From Saccharopolyspora aridisoli (GTDB taxonomy: Bacteria > Actinomycetota > Actinomycetes > Mycobacteriales > Pseudonocardiaceae): 64,000 nt of DNA. The position numbers and the translations under genes are program-made. This document shows positions 52,487 to 62,380 of the stretch, one piece after another. The stretch covers positions 1 through 64,000 of the forward strand of contig NZ_SMKV01000011.1 in NCBI RefSeq assembly GCF_004348445.1, written 5' to 3'. Under the pieces are notes generated by a model, which did no database searches, had not been told where the DNA came from, and saw nothing but the letters and a program-made list of their open reading frames with translations. Each line of letters opens with the position of its first letter. Positions within the stretch are counted from its first letter, which is position 1.

Positions 52487-54121
52487 ATGTCCACGCTGCG
52501 GGGAGTCGGTGTCAGCCCTGGCCGAGCGGCCGGCCCGGTCTTGTTGGTTCATGACCGGTTGCCCGAGCCCGAGCGCGGGCCCGAGCCTTCCGACCCGACG
52601 GCCGAGGCCGAGCGGATCCGACCCGCCGCGCAGGCGGTAGCCCGCCACCTGCAGAAGCGGGCGGCGGACACCGACGGCGAGGCCCGGTCCGTCCTGGAGG
52701 TGACGGCCGCGATGGCCACCGACCCAGGTCTGCTCTCGGCCGCCGAGCAGGCGGTCACCAGTCGACGGCTGCCCGCCACGCGCGCGGTTTTCGAGGCCGC
52801 GGAGCAGTTCTCGGACGCGTTGGCAGCGGCGGGAGGTTACCTGGCAGAACGCGTCCGGGACGTGCAGGACGTGCGGGACCGGATCGTTGCCGAGCTGTCC
52901 GGGACCGCCGCGCCGGGAGTGCCCGAACCCGCCGCGCCGAGCGTGCTGGTCGCGCGCGACCTGGCTCCGGCCGACACCGCCGATCTCGACCCCACGATGG
53001 TGCTGGCCCTGGTCACCGAGGAGGGCGGCCCGACCAGCCACACCGCGATCCTGGCCAGGGCGCTGGGGATCCCGGCCGTGGTCGCCGCGCGCGGGGCGCT
53101 GGCGTCGGGAGCCGCCGGCGCGCGCGTGGACGGAGCGGCGGGCACGGTCGAGCTCGTCGCCGAACCCGTCACCGCCGAGGCGGCCACCCGATCCGGAACC
53201 CGTTGGTGCGGATCCGGCAAGACCGCCGACGGTCATCCGGTGAAGCTGCTGGCCAACGTCGGTTCCGCGGCCGATGCCACGAACGCCATCGATGCGGGCG
53301 CGGAGGGATCGGGGCTGTTCCGCACGGAGTTCTGCTTCCTGGACGCCACGAGCGAACCGTCCGCCGACGCCCAGCGCGAGTGCTACGCCGAGGTGCTGCG
53401 CCCCTTCGCCGGGAAACCCGTCGTGGTGCGCACTCTCGACGCGGGAGCCGACAAACCGCTGCCCTTCCTGGACATCGCCGCTGAACCCAATCCCGCCCTG
53501 GGCGTGCGGGGTGTCCGCGTCGCCTTCGACCGCCCGGACGTGCTGGACCGGCAGCTCGCCGCGATCGCCGCCGCCACCGAGGACACCGGCGCCGAGGTGT
53601 CGGTGATGGCGCCCATGGTGGCGACCCCGACCGAGGCGGCGTGGTTCGCCGAGCGCGCCCGCGCTGCCGGTGCCGGTCGCGTCGGGGTGATGGTGGAGAC
53701 CCCCGCCGCCGCGCTGTGCGCCGAGGAACTGCTGGCCGAGGTGGACTTCGCCAGCATCGGCACCAACGACCTCGCCCAGTACACTTGCGCCGCCGACCGC
53801 ATGACCGGCGCGCTGGCGGCCCTCAACGACCCGTGGCAGCCGGCACTGCTCCGGCTGATCGCCTTGCTGGGAAGCGCCTCCGCGTCGCAGGGCAAGCCGG
53901 TGGGCGTGTGCGGCGAGGCGGCGGCCGACCCGCTGCTTGCCGGTGTCCTGGTCGGCCTGGGGGTCAGCAGCCTGTCGATGACCTCGGCGGCACTGCCCGC
54001 GGTGGGTGAAGCGCTGGCCGGGCGCTCGCTGCCGGAGTGGCGTGCGGCCGCCGAGCGGGCGGTGTCCGCGCCTGACCGCGTGCAGGCGCGCGAACGAGCC
54101 CGGGCCGCTGTGGACGGCTGA
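52487..54121 (+). CDS. ptsI: Phosphoenolpyruvate-protein phosphotransferase (PTS enzyme I)
   Basis: A 544-residue enzyme I that takes phosphate from PEP and gives it to HPr. The active His is residue 185 in GGPTSHTAIL; the C-terminal PEP-binding barrel has GLFRTEF, VRTLDAGADKPLPFL, GVRGVR, IGTNDLAQYT and the Cys in VGVCGEAAADP. ATG 52487 has GGGAG seven bases upstream; the frame remains open far upstream through the antisense of the regulator and is not used. It is divergent from the fructose operon and the only enzyme I in the window. Confidence 0.95.
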   Translation: MSTLRGVGVSPGRAAGPVLLVHDRLPEPERGPEPSDPTAEAERIRPAAQAVARHLQKRAADTDGEARSVLEVTAAMATDPGLLSAAEQAVTSRRLPATRAVFEAAEQFSDALAAAGGYLAERVRDVQDVRDRIVAELSGTAAPGVPEPAAPSVLVARDLAPADTADLDPTMVLALVTEEGGPTSHTAILARALGIPAVVAARGALASGAAGARVDGAAGTVELVAEPVTAEAATRSGTRWCGSGKTADGHPVKLLANVGSAADATNAIDAGAEGSGLFRTEFCFLDATSEPSADAQRECYAEVLRPFAGKPVVVRTLDAGADKPLPFLDIAAEPNPALGVRGVRVAFDRPDVLDRQLAAIAAATEDTGAEVSVMAPMVATPTEAAWFAERARAAGAGRVGVMVETPAAALCAEELLAEVDFASIGTNDLAQYTCAADRMTGALAALNDPWQPALLRLIALLGSASASQGKPVGVCGEAAADPLLAGVLVGLGVSSLSMTSAALPAVGEALAGRSLPEWRAAAERAVSAPDRVQARERARAAVDG

Positions 54122-54174
54122 GCGGATCGGCAGGTCGGGCGCGTGGCGCGGGCCGGACATGACAAGCTGGGCGC

Positions 54175-55104
54175 GTGACCGGACCTCTCATGCTCGTTGA
54201 TTCGGCCGGGTTGTGGTTTCGCTCGTTCTACGCGCTGCCCGACTCGTTGACCGCCCCTGGTGGCACGCCGGTGAACTCGGTGCGCGGCTTCTGCGACATG
54301 CTGGCGAAGCTGATCACCGATCGCCGGCCGTCACGGCTGGTGGCGTGCTTGGACAACGACTGGCGCCCGCAGTTCCGGGTCGACGCGCTGCCGTCGTACA
54401 AGACGCACCGGGTGGCCGTGGAGGACCCGGACGCGGAGGAGGTGCCCGACACGCTCTCCCCGCAGATCCCGGTGATCCTGGAGGTCCTCGACGCGGCGGG
54501 CATCACCACCGCCGAGGCGGAGGGCTTCGAGGCCGACGACGTCATCGGCGCGCTGGCCGACCGCGAGCGCACCGACCCGGTGGAAGTCGTCACCGGCGAC
54601 CGGGACCTGTTCCAGCTCGTCCGCGCCGAACCGCAGGTGCGGGTGATCTACATCGGAGCGGGCCTGGCCAAGGCCCAGGACTTCGGCCCCGGCGAACTCG
54701 CCGAGAAGTACGCGCTGTCCGAGGAGCGGGCGGGAGCGGACTACGCGGAGATGGCGGTGCTGCGCGGAGACCCCTCCGACGGGCTTCCCGGCGTGACGGG
54801 CATCGGTGAGAAGACCGCGGCGAAGCTGATCACCCAGTTCGGGTCCCTCGACGACCTGCTGCGGGCGGCTGCCGACGGCGACGCCCGCCTGACCTCGCGA
54901 ATCCGCGCGAAGCTCACCGAGTCCGCCGAGTACCTGGCGGCGGCCCCGGCCGTGGTCAACGTGGTCAGGAACGCGCCGGTCGTCATGGACCGCGAGTCCG
55001 ACGCCATGCCCGCCGCCCCGGACCGCGACCGGCTGCGCGCGCTCCAGTCCACCTGGGGCCTCGGAGCCAGCATCGACCGCCTCATCGCAGCCCTCGAACG
55101 CTAG
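54175..55104 (+). CDS. 5'-3' exonuclease (Rv2090-like, PolA-N domain)
   Basis: A 309-residue stand-alone 5'-3' exonuclease related to the N-terminal domain of DNA polymerase I. The acidic metal-binding residues are in LLVDSAG-like MLVDSAGLWFRSFYAL, FEADDVIGALA, VTGDRDLFQL and RGDPSDGLPGV, and a helix-hairpin-helix follows in GIGEKTAAKL. It removes 5' flaps or RNA primers. Start GTG 54175. It matches the place and orientation of Rv2090 relative to helY in mycobacteria. Confidence 0.92.
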   Translation: MTGPLMLVDSAGLWFRSFYALPDSLTAPGGTPVNSVRGFCDMLAKLITDRRPSRLVACLDNDWRPQFRVDALPSYKTHRVAVEDPDAEEVPDTLSPQIPVILEVLDAAGITTAEAEGFEADDVIGALADRERTDPVEVVTGDRDLFQLVRAEPQVRVIYIGAGLAKAQDFGPGELAEKYALSEERAGADYAEMAVLRGDPSDGLPGVTGIGEKTAAKLITQFGSLDDLLRAAADGDARLTSRIRAKLTESAEYLAAAPAVVNVVRNAPVVMDRESDAMPAAPDRDRLRALQSTWGLGASIDRLIAALER

Positions 55105-55127
55105 GCACCGCCCCGAGCGGAGACCTA

Positions 55128-55144
55128 GCGAGGGGTGGCCTCGC
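55128..55144. terminator. Hairpin between convergent exonuclease and acetyltransferase genes
   Basis: A perfect 6-bp repeat (gcgagg / cctcgc) with a five-base loop lies 23 bases beyond the exonuclease stop. It could stop transcription from either side. Confidence 0.45.
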
Positions 55145-55205
55145 CGGCCCACCGCGTCGGGTCGGAACAGGTTGCGCCCCACTCCGCTCGAAGGTCCACG
55201 CCCGA

Positions 55206-56393
55206 CTAGAAGCCGGTGCCGCACCACGGTGGCCGCTGCAGCGGGAACAGCAGGTCGGCGTTGGTCAACGCCTGCGGATCGTGGACCTGGACGAGTCCGG
55301 CCGTGGCGAGGGCAGAGGCCGTCTGATCGCCCAGGTAGAGCGCCGCCAGGGCCGCGGCGTCCAGCGTCAGCTGCGGAGCGTCGTCGCAGGTCGTGGCCCC
55401 GTCCGGGCTGATGCGGTAGCAGCCGGTGTTGGCGGGCCGGAACTCGTCGACGACCTCCAGGACCACCGGTTCCCCGCGACCGTAGGTGCGGGCCCGCAGG
55501 GCGGCGAGGACGTCGACGAGGCGGACCCACAGGTCGTCGCTCACCCCCGTGGTGCGGCAGGCGCGACGGTCGGTCAGCCACCACTCGACCGGCTCGTCCA
55601 CCGGGCGTTCGAAGCCCGCGACGGTCGTCACGAGGTCGATGTCGAGCAGGAAGCGCCACAACTCGATCGCCGCGACGTCGTTGGCCGCCACCAGATCCCA
55701 CACATCCACAGTGGAGGATTCGCCTCGCGGCTGGTACACGACGAATCCGTCGTCCGCCCCGGAATCGTCGGCGTGCACCGCAACCGCCTGGCTCTTGTTC
55801 ATCAGGGCGCTCCGCCCCTGCCACCAGCCGTCGGGGCGGTGAATGCGACCCGCGCGATCTCGCCCGCACGTCCGGTAGAGGGCCGGCATCAGCCGCAACG
55901 CCTGCTCCAGCGAGACCAACCGGACCTGACCGCCACGCGGGACCGAGCGGCGCAATCGCGCCCGGGTGCGGTCGATCTCCACGTTCCGGACCCTGCTGGC
56001 GACGCCGTAGCCGAAGCGCTCGTAGATCCCGCCCTCGCTGGCGTGCAGCATCGCCACGACCTCACCGCGCCGGGCGGCGTCGTCGAGCTGGAACCGGATC
56101 ATCCCGGTCAGCAGGCCACGCCGGGTCGAATCCGCACGCACCGCCACCCCGGTCACCGCCGCCGCAGGCAGCTCGGCACCACCGGGAACCGCCAGCGAAC
56201 TGGTCATCGACCAAGCCGTGCCCGCCAGCTCACCGTCGAGGAACGCGCCGAGCACCCGACCCGGTTCCATGCACTGCGAGCTCGCCGCCCACTGCTCGTC
56301 ATCGGCCAGCGGGAACAGCACCGCCCGCCGGAACAGATCGTTGGCGTCGCGGTACTCGGACTCGGACAGCACCCGGACTTCGGTCTCACCCAC
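55206..56393 (-). CDS. Eis-like GNAT family N-acetyltransferase
   Basis: A 395-residue acetyltransferase with the tripartite layout of mycobacterial Eis: an N-terminal GNAT domain with acetyl-CoA site VAVRADSTRRGLLTGMI, a second GNAT-like domain, and a sterol-carrier-like C-terminal region ending at the free carboxylate Phe. Eis enzymes acetylate aminoglycosides and lysines at several positions. GTG 56393 is the start, with a distant GGAG upstream. It sits between the DUF4333 gene and the exonuclease, where mycobacteria have no such gene in my recollection. Confidence 0.87.
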   Translation of the reverse strand: MGETEVRVLSESEYRDANDLFRRAVLFPLADDEQWAASSQCMEPGRVLGAFLDGELAGTAWSMTSSLAVPGGAELPAAAVTGVAVRADSTRRGLLTGMIRFQLDDAARRGEVVAMLHASEGGIYERFGYGVASRVRNVEIDRTRARLRRSVPRGGQVRLVSLEQALRLMPALYRTCGRDRAGRIHRPDGWWQGRSALMNKSQAVAVHADDSGADDGFVVYQPRGESSTVDVWDLVAANDVAAIELWRFLLDIDLVTTVAGFERPVDEPVEWWLTDRRACRTTGVSDDLWVRLVDVLAALRARTYGRGEPVVLEVVDEFRPANTGCYRISPDGATTCDDAPQLTLDAAALAALYLGDQTASALATAGLVQVHDPQALTNADLLFPLQRPPWCGTGF

Positions 56394-56433
56394 GCCAGCA
56401 ATCGTCTCCGACCCCGACCGCGCAGTCCACCGA

Positions 56434-57000
56434 TTACTTCGGGTGCCCGACCTCGTAGACGCCTTGGTCGTTCTTGACCGCGACCGTGACGACCTTGTCG
56501 GCGCCGTTGATCTGAACCTGGCAGTCGAAGCGGTGCCGGACCTCCACCGGCTCACCGTCCGGGCAGGTCACCGCACCGACGCCGGCGATGTTGTAGGAGC
56601 CCTTGAGCGTCTGCGTGACGCCCTTCTCCACGCTGGCCGCGTCGAACACCGAGCGCACGAAGAACCCGGGAGCGACGAAACCCAGCACCAGCACCACGGC
56701 GACCACCACGAGCACGCCCGAGCCGCCGAGGATCCACGGCAGCATCGGCCGCTTCTGCTTCTGCGGCACCTGCGGGAAGCCGAAACCGCTCGGCGACGGG
56801 TAGTACGGCTGCGGCTGGCCGTACCCGTAGCCGTAGGGCTGCGCGTACTGGGGCTGCTGGATCGGCTGCTGCTGCACCGGTTGCGCGGGGTACTGCTGAC
56901 CCGCGTAGCCACCCGGCTGCGGATGGCCCGGCTGCATCCCAGGCCCCTGCGGTTGCCCCCACTGGGGGTAACCCCCTGGCGGGCCGTAGGGGGACGACAT
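56434..57000 (-). CDS. DUF4333 domain membrane protein (Rv2091c-like)
   Basis: A 188-residue protein. The N-terminal 80 residues are a Pro/Gln/Tyr/Gly-rich cytoplasmic tail with repeated PQ and YG units; one membrane helix follows (WILGGSGVLVVVAVVLVLGF), then an extracellular DUF4333 domain with two cysteines (VTCPDGE and FDCQV) likely joined by a disulfide. Function unknown. ATG 57000 has GGAGG five bases upstream. Its position next to helY matches Rv2091c. Confidence 0.9.
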   Translation of the reverse strand: MSSPYGPPGGYPQWGQPQGPGMQPGHPQPGGYAGQQYPAQPVQQQPIQQPQYAQPYGYGYGQPQPYYPSPSGFGFPQVPQKQKRPMLPWILGGSGVLVVVAVVLVLGFVAPGFFVRSVFDAASVEKGVTQTLKGSYNIAGVGAVTCPDGEPVEVRHRFDCQVQINGADKVVTVAVKNDQGVYEVGHPK

Positions 57001-57061
57001 CTACACCTCCGGATGACTTCAGCTGGCGCGGCCGACTGCCAGTGATCCAACCACAGCCGGG

Positions 57062-59872
57062 TCACACACCCCCGGCGGCCACCACACCCCGGCGGATCGC
57101 GGTCACGGCCTTCGCCGCCGCCGAGCCGACCGGGTCCTTGGTGCCCATCACGTCGCGGACCTGGTCCAGCAGGTCGATCACCTGGCGGCACCAGCGCACG
57201 AAGTCGCCTGCCGAGAGCTCGTTACCGGCGGACTCGGCGGCGGTGAGCACCTTCTCCAGCGACTCGCCGCGCGCCCACCGGAACACCGGCCAGGCGAACC
57301 CCGCATCGGGCTCGCGGGTGCGGTCGAGCTTGTGACGGCGCTCGTCGTCCTCCAGCTCCGCCCACAACTGCCAGGTCGAGGTCAGCGCGTCGGTGATCGG
57401 CCCGGCCGGGACCTGCGGCGCAGGCCCTTCCCGCCGCGACTCGTAGACCAGCGAGGACACCACTGCCGCCAGCTCGGCCGGGCCGAGCCCGTTCCAGGTC
57501 CCCACCCGCAGGCACTCCGCGGCCAGCAGATCGGACTCGCTGTAGAGCCTGGACAGCCGCCGGCCGTGCTCGGTGACCTGCCCCGCCTGCGTCTCCACCT
57601 CGTCGGCGTCGTCACCGGGCTTGCCGTCCGGGGCGGGCAGGTAGTCGCGCTCGGTCAGCAGCGCCACGATCCGGTCGAACGAGCGGGCCAGCGAGTGCGT
57701 GGTGCTGTTGACCTTGCGGCGCAGGTTCTCGTTCTCGCCGCGCAACCGCTCGTAGCGCTCGGCCCAGCGGGCGTGCGCCTCCCGTTCGTCGCAGCCGTGG
57801 CACGGGTGCGCCTTCAACGCCCGCCGCAAGCTCGCCAGCTCCGCGTCGTCGCTGGCGTCCGAACGCTTCCGCCCGCGACCGCCCGAGGAGCTCAACCCCG
57901 TGCTGCGCAGCGACGACGCCAGATCTCGACGGGACTTCGGCGATCGGGTGTCGACGTGCTTGGGCAGCTTGATCTTGCCCAGCGCCTCGACCGGCGAGGT
58001 GAAGTCGGCGACCGACAGCCGGCCCGACCAGCGGTCCTCGGTCACCACCAGCGGACGCGGCTCGCCCATCGGCTCCAGCCCGGGGTCGATCACCACCGCC
58101 AGCCCGGACCGGCGCCCGGCAGGCACCGAGATCACATCGCCCTTGCGCAACCTCTCCAGCGACTTGGCCGCCTCGGCGCGCCGCGACTGCCGGTTCTGCC
58201 TGGCCAGCGCCTTCTCCCGCTCCGAGATCCGGCGCCGCAGGTCGAAGTACTCGGCGAAATCGCCCAGGTGGCACTCCATCGCCTCGGTGTAGCCCGTCAG
58301 GGCCTCGGCGTTGCGATCGACCCGACGCGAGAGGCCCACCACCGACCGGTCGGCCTGGAACTGCGCGAACGACTGCTCCAGCAGGTCTCGCGCCGAGTCC
58401 TGGCCGACTCGCTGCACCAGGTTGACCGCCATGTTGTAGCCGGGGCGGAACGACGAGCGCAGCGGATACGTGCGCGTCGAGGCCAGCCCAGCGACCTGCT
58501 TGGGGTCCACGCCGGGCTGCCAGACCACCACCGCGTGGCCCTCGATGTCGATGCCGCGCCGCCCGGCACGGCCGGTGAGCTGCGTGTACTCCCCCGGGCT
58601 GAGGTCCACGTGCGACTCGCCGTTGAACTTCACGAGGCGTTCCAGCACGACCGTGCGAGCAGGCATGTTGATGCCCAGAGCCAGCGTCTCGGTCGCGAAC
58701 ACGGCCTTGACCAGGCCGCGCACGAACAGCTCCTCGACTGTCTCCTTGAACGCCGGCAGCAGCCCGGCGTGGTGCGCGGCCACGCCCCGCTCCAACGCCT
58801 CCCGCCACTCCCAGAAGCCCAGCACGCCCAGGTCGGCGTCGGGCAAGTTCGCGGTCCGCTCGTCGATGACCTCGCGGATCTCCTCGACCTCGGACTCGGA
58901 CGTCAGGCGCAGCCCGGCCCGCACGCACTGCGCCACCGCCTGATCGCAGCCGTTGCGGCTGAAGATGAACACGATCGCCGGCAGCAGGCCCGCGGCGTCG
59001 AGGCTGGTCAGCATCTCCAGCCGGGACGGGGGTGAGAACCGGGGCGGACGCGGCCCCTTCCGCTTGTTCGGCGGGCCACCGCGACGGCCCCCGTAGGGCA
59101 TGTGGGTGCGCGCCAGCTGCTGGGTGTGCCGCAGCAGCTGCGCGTTCATCGTCAACTCGTGGTCATCGGTCTCACCGCCGAACAGGTCGAACATCCGGGG
59201 CCCGACTTGCATGTGCTGCCACAGCGGCACCGGTCGGTGCTCGTCCACCACGACCGTGGTCTCACCGCGCACCTCCTGCAGCCACTCGCCGAACTCCTCT
59301 GCGTTGCTGACCGTTGCCGACAGGCTCGCGAGCTGCACGTAGTCCGGCAGGTGCAGGATCACTTCCTCCCACACCGCACCCCGGAACCGGTCGGCCAGGT
59401 AGTGGACCTCGTCCATCACCACGTAGCCGAGCTGGTCCAGCCCGCGCGAACCGGCGTAGAGCATGTTGCGCAGCACCTCGGTGGTCATCACGACCACCTG
59501 CGCGTCACCGTTGATCGAGGTGTCTCCGGTCAGCAGCCCCACCGCGTCGTTGCCGTACCGCTCGCACAGGTCGGCGAACTTCTGGTTGGACAACGCCTTG
59601 ATCGGCGTGGTGTAGAAGCAGCGGCGCCCCTCCGACAGCGCCAGGTGCACGGCGAACTCGCCCACCACGGTCTTGCCCGCACCGGTCGGCGCGCACACCA
59701 GCACGCTCCTCCCGGCCTCCAGCGCCTGACATCCGGTGAGCTGGAAGGGGTCTAGTTCGAAGGACAGCTCCGCGACGAAATCGGCCAGTCTCGGATGGGC
59801 ACTGCGGCGGGAATGCGCCGCGTACCCCTCGGCCGGCGAGAGCTTGGTCGGGTTGGAACGGCTGGCAGCCAC
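57062..59872 (-). CDS. helY: DEAD/DEAH-box RNA helicase HelY (Ski2/Mtr4-like)
   Basis: A 936-residue Ski2-like helicase. Motifs: Q-type region FQLTGCQ, Walker A CAPTGAGKT, MDEVHYLADR (motif II), SATVSN (motif III), IFIFSRNGCD, and motif VI QLTGRAGRRGID. The C-terminal third has a Lys/Arg-rich coiled region and HPCHGCDEREAH, a Cys/His group that may bind zinc. Probably acts in RNA turnover. Start GTG 59872. Gene order around it matches the mycobacterial tat-helY locus except for an inserted diacylglycerol kinase gene. Confidence 0.92.
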   Translation of the reverse strand: MAASRSNPTKLSPAEGYAAHSRRSAHPRLADFVAELSFELDPFQLTGCQALEAGRSVLVCAPTGAGKTVVGEFAVHLALSEGRRCFYTTPIKALSNQKFADLCERYGNDAVGLLTGDTSINGDAQVVVMTTEVLRNMLYAGSRGLDQLGYVVMDEVHYLADRFRGAVWEEVILHLPDYVQLASLSATVSNAEEFGEWLQEVRGETTVVVDEHRPVPLWQHMQVGPRMFDLFGGETDDHELTMNAQLLRHTQQLARTHMPYGGRRGGPPNKRKGPRPPRFSPPSRLEMLTSLDAAGLLPAIVFIFSRNGCDQAVAQCVRAGLRLTSESEVEEIREVIDERTANLPDADLGVLGFWEWREALERGVAAHHAGLLPAFKETVEELFVRGLVKAVFATETLALGINMPARTVVLERLVKFNGESHVDLSPGEYTQLTGRAGRRGIDIEGHAVVVWQPGVDPKQVAGLASTRTYPLRSSFRPGYNMAVNLVQRVGQDSARDLLEQSFAQFQADRSVVGLSRRVDRNAEALTGYTEAMECHLGDFAEYFDLRRRISEREKALARQNRQSRRAEAAKSLERLRKGDVISVPAGRRSGLAVVIDPGLEPMGEPRPLVVTEDRWSGRLSVADFTSPVEALGKIKLPKHVDTRSPKSRRDLASSLRSTGLSSSGGRGRKRSDASDDAELASLRRALKAHPCHGCDEREAHARWAERYERLRGENENLRRKVNSTTHSLARSFDRIVALLTERDYLPAPDGKPGDDADEVETQAGQVTEHGRRLSRLYSESDLLAAECLRVGTWNGLGPAELAAVVSSLVYESRREGPAPQVPAGPITDALTSTWQLWAELEDDERRHKLDRTREPDAGFAWPVFRWARGESLEKVLTAAESAGNELSAGDFVRWCRQVIDLLDQVRDVMGTKDPVGSAAAKAVTAIRRGVVAAGGV

Positions 59873-60094
59873 GCACCAAGGTTTTCACATCACCCCGACC
59901 GGTGTCTCACAACGCTCACTTCGGGGGCTCGAACGAGCCGCGAGGCGCCGGGCCACCCTCGCCGCTCGCACCCGCGGGACTTCCGGTGCGCACCCCACCT
60001 GGCCGATGCGCCGCGAGGCCGCGACCGACGTGCTCGAGGCGTGGCGCCGAGGCCAAGCGGCCTCCCACCGGCACCGCCCGGCAAGAGCAGGTGT

Positions 60095-60988
60095 TCACAC
60101 GTGCTTTGCGGCACACACCACGCTGAGCGCACCTGGCGTGCAGCGGATCGTCAGGGGCAACCGGGCCTGGGGTTCGCCGTCGGCGTACCCGAGCCAGCCG
60201 TTGTCACCGCCCAGGCGGAGCGACTTGGCGCGCAGCGTCGTCACCGCCGGGTGGTCGACGTGGCGTCCTGTGCGCAGCCTCGGCAGGATTCGCACGAGCT
60301 CCCGGCGCGGCACCCGCCCGACAACGGTCACGTCGAACAGGCCGTCGTCGTCCAGCGCGTCGGGGCAGATCGGGATGCCGCCGCCGTACCAGCCGGTGTT
60401 GCCCACCGCGATTAACGTGGCCTCGACGTCGAGCACTCCGCGCTCCGTCTCCAACCGCACCGGCCGGGCCCGCAGCCCCAGCAGCTCCCGCACCAGCGCG
60501 AGGTCGTAGCGGCGTTGCCCGCGCGGCCAGCGCATCCGGTTCGCCCTGGCGTTGACCTTCGCGTCGAAACCAGCGCACAGCACGGTCGCGAACCAGCCGG
60601 TGCCCGCGATCTTGCCGAGGTCGATGCGCCGCCGCGCACCAGCGGAGATGGCCTCGGCCGCAGCCCGCGCGGCCGCCACCGGCTCGCGCGGGATGCCCAG
60701 GCTCCGGGCTAGGTCGTTGCCGGTGCCCGCCGGGATGATCGCCAGCGAGGTCGACGACTCCGCGCACGCCTGCACGGCCAGGTGCGCGATGCCGTCACCG
60801 CCGACCACGGCCAGCACATCGGCCTTGTCCTCCACCGCGCGCCGCACGGCGGATGCGGTTCCCGACGTGTTGGTGGCGATGACGGTCCGCACCTCGCACG
60901 CAGCGCGAAGGTGGTCGGTGAGTTCACCGACCACCTTCGCGGGAAGACCACCACCGGCCGCGGGGTTGATCACCAGGACGCAACGCAT
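60095..60988 (-). CDS. Diacylglycerol kinase family lipid kinase
   Basis: A 297-residue lipid kinase. The N-terminal INPAAGGG nucleotide loop, the conserved GGDGI and the PAGTGNDLARSLG stretch identify the DAGK catalytic domain; the C-terminal part contains VGNTGWYGGG and PDALDDDGLFDV. Bacterial members phosphorylate diacylglycerol or similar lipids, feeding phosphatidic acid to phospholipid synthesis. ATG 60988 is used, without a clear ribosome site. It lies between tatC and helY. Confidence 0.92.
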   Translation of the reverse strand: MRCVLVINPAAGGGLPAKVVGELTDHLRAACEVRTVIATNTSGTASAVRRAVEDKADVLAVVGGDGIAHLAVQACAESSTSLAIIPAGTGNDLARSLGIPREPVAAARAAAEAISAGARRRIDLGKIAGTGWFATVLCAGFDAKVNARANRMRWPRGQRRYDLALVRELLGLRARPVRLETERGVLDVEATLIAVGNTGWYGGGIPICPDALDDDGLFDVTVVGRVPRRELVRILPRLRTGRHVDHPAVTTLRAKSLRLGGDNGWLGYADGEPQARLPLTIRCTPGALSVVCAAKHV

Positions 60989-61047
60989 GAGGATGCATCT
61001 AATCCCACCCGCGCCCCCGTTGGCCAGGGTTCGAGGGGTTGTGACCG

Positions 61048-62001
61048 TCAGGTGATGTCGTCGTGCTTCTGCGGTGCCGACGGTGTCGTGTCCAGCTTGG
61101 ACGCGAACGGATCGACCTCGGACGCCTCGTCGAGGCCGACCCCGGTCAGGCCCTCGGCCTCCATCTTCTTGGCCTTGCGCCGGTCGTGCGAACGGCAGAT
61201 CAGCGCAGCGAACAAGAACAGCAGCGACAGCGCCGCCGACAGCGCCAGCATCGAGAACGGGTCCTGCCCGGGCGTGGCGATCGCGGCGAACACGAACAGC
61301 GCGAACACCAGCCCCCGCCACCACCTGCGCAGCTTCTCGTAGGTGACGACACCCGCGCGGTTGAGCATCACCAGGATCAGCGGGAGCTCGAAGCTCACAC
61401 CGAAGATCACCAGCAGCAGCAGCATGAAGTTGATGTACTTGCCACCGGTGAGCGCGGTGAAGAACGCCTCGCCACCGAAGCCCGCCATGAATCTCAGCGC
61501 CTCGGGAACGACGAAGTACGCCAGGACCGCACCCGCGACGAACAAGATCGTCGCGAAGAAGACGAAGGTCCGGGCGAACTTGCGCTCCTGGCTGTAGAGA
61601 CCAGGCGTGATGAACGCCCACAGCTGGTACAGCCACACCGGGCTGAACAGGATCGCGCCGACCGACAGACCCACCTTCATGCGCAGCATGAAGATCTCGA
61701 ACGGCTCCGTCTGCAACAGCTGGCAGGTCCCGTTCGGGCTCAGCCGCTGCTCCACGGGAAGTGCGCAGTACGGCCCGAGCAAGATGTCACCGAGCGTCGG
61801 CCAGCCGAACGGCGCGGTGGAAAACCAGATGAACCCGAGGATGGCTCCGATGACCACTGCCGTCATCGCCACCCCGAGCCGGTAACGCAGCTCGAAGAGG
61901 TGATCGATGATCGTCATGGTGCCGTCGGGGTTGTGCCTGCGTCCCCACCGACGGCGATCATTGCGGAACGGGTTCAGGCGACGCAGTGGACTGTCACCCA
62001 C
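61048..62001 (-). CDS. tatC: Sec-independent protein translocase TatC
   Basis: A 317-residue TatC with six membrane segments. The signature MTIIDHLFELRYRL at residues 29-42 contains the Glu and Arg that contact the twin-arginine signal. PFEIFMLRMKVGL, the FITPGL motif and the FELPL segment are all standard. The C-terminal tail is long, acidic and cytoplasmic. Start GTG 62001. Forms the receptor for exported folded proteins such as the GH32 enzyme in this window. Confidence 0.96.
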   Translation of the reverse strand: MGDSPLRRLNPFRNDRRRWGRRHNPDGTMTIIDHLFELRYRLGVAMTAVVIGAILGFIWFSTAPFGWPTLGDILLGPYCALPVEQRLSPNGTCQLLQTEPFEIFMLRMKVGLSVGAILFSPVWLYQLWAFITPGLYSQERKFARTFVFFATILFVAGAVLAYFVVPEALRFMAGFGGEAFFTALTGGKYINFMLLLLVIFGVSFELPLILVMLNRAGVVTYEKLRRWWRGLVFALFVFAAIATPGQDPFSMLALSAALSLLFLFAALICRSHDRRKAKKMEAEGLTGVGLDEASEVDPFASKLDTTPSAPQKHDDIT

Positions 62002-62021
62002 TTCGCTAGCCCCGTCCTCAG

Positions 62022-62294
62022 TCAGTTCTTCTGTTCGTTCTGCTGCTTGTCCTCGACCGGCGAGGTCGCCGGCGGAGTGCTCGGCTCACCGGCCGTCAGC
62101 TCCGGCTTCTGCTCCTTCTCCGACTGAGCCTTCTTCGCGGCCTCTTCGTCGGCCTTCATGCCGCGCGCCTCAGCCTTGAACACCCGAGCGGACTGCCCCA
62201 GAGAACGGGCCATCTGCGGGAGCTTGGTGGCGCCGAAGAGCAGCACCAGAACCAAGACGATGAGGACCAGCTCCCAGCCACCTGGCAAACCCAT
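62022..62294 (-). CDS. tatA: Twin-arginine translocase pore subunit TatA
   Basis: A 90-residue TatA: one N-terminal membrane helix (WELVLIVLVLVLLFGATKLPQ), the FG-x-x-KLP hinge, an amphipathic helix (ARSLGQSARVFKAEAR) and a Lys/Glu/Gln-rich tail. It forms the pore with TatC. ATG 62294 has GAAAGG ten bases upstream. It is followed 20 bases later by tatC. Confidence 0.96.
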   Translation of the reverse strand: MGLPGGWELVLIVLVLVLLFGATKLPQMARSLGQSARVFKAEARGMKADEEAAKKAQSEKEQKPELTAGEPSTPPATSPVEDKQQNEQKN

Positions 62295-62380
62295 CCGTAC
62301 ACAACCTTTCGTGATGTCCCTGCTAGGCGCTAATGGTACGCGGGGCAGGGGTCGGCAAGTAGGGCCGCTTCTGCTTCTCG

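Noticed and set aside
59873-60094. Plus-strand open frame crossing the helY-diacylglycerol kinase gap
   Set aside because: It runs antisense into both neighbouring genes, is Arg/His-rich and has no start with a ribosome site; the gap is more likely the helY promoter region.
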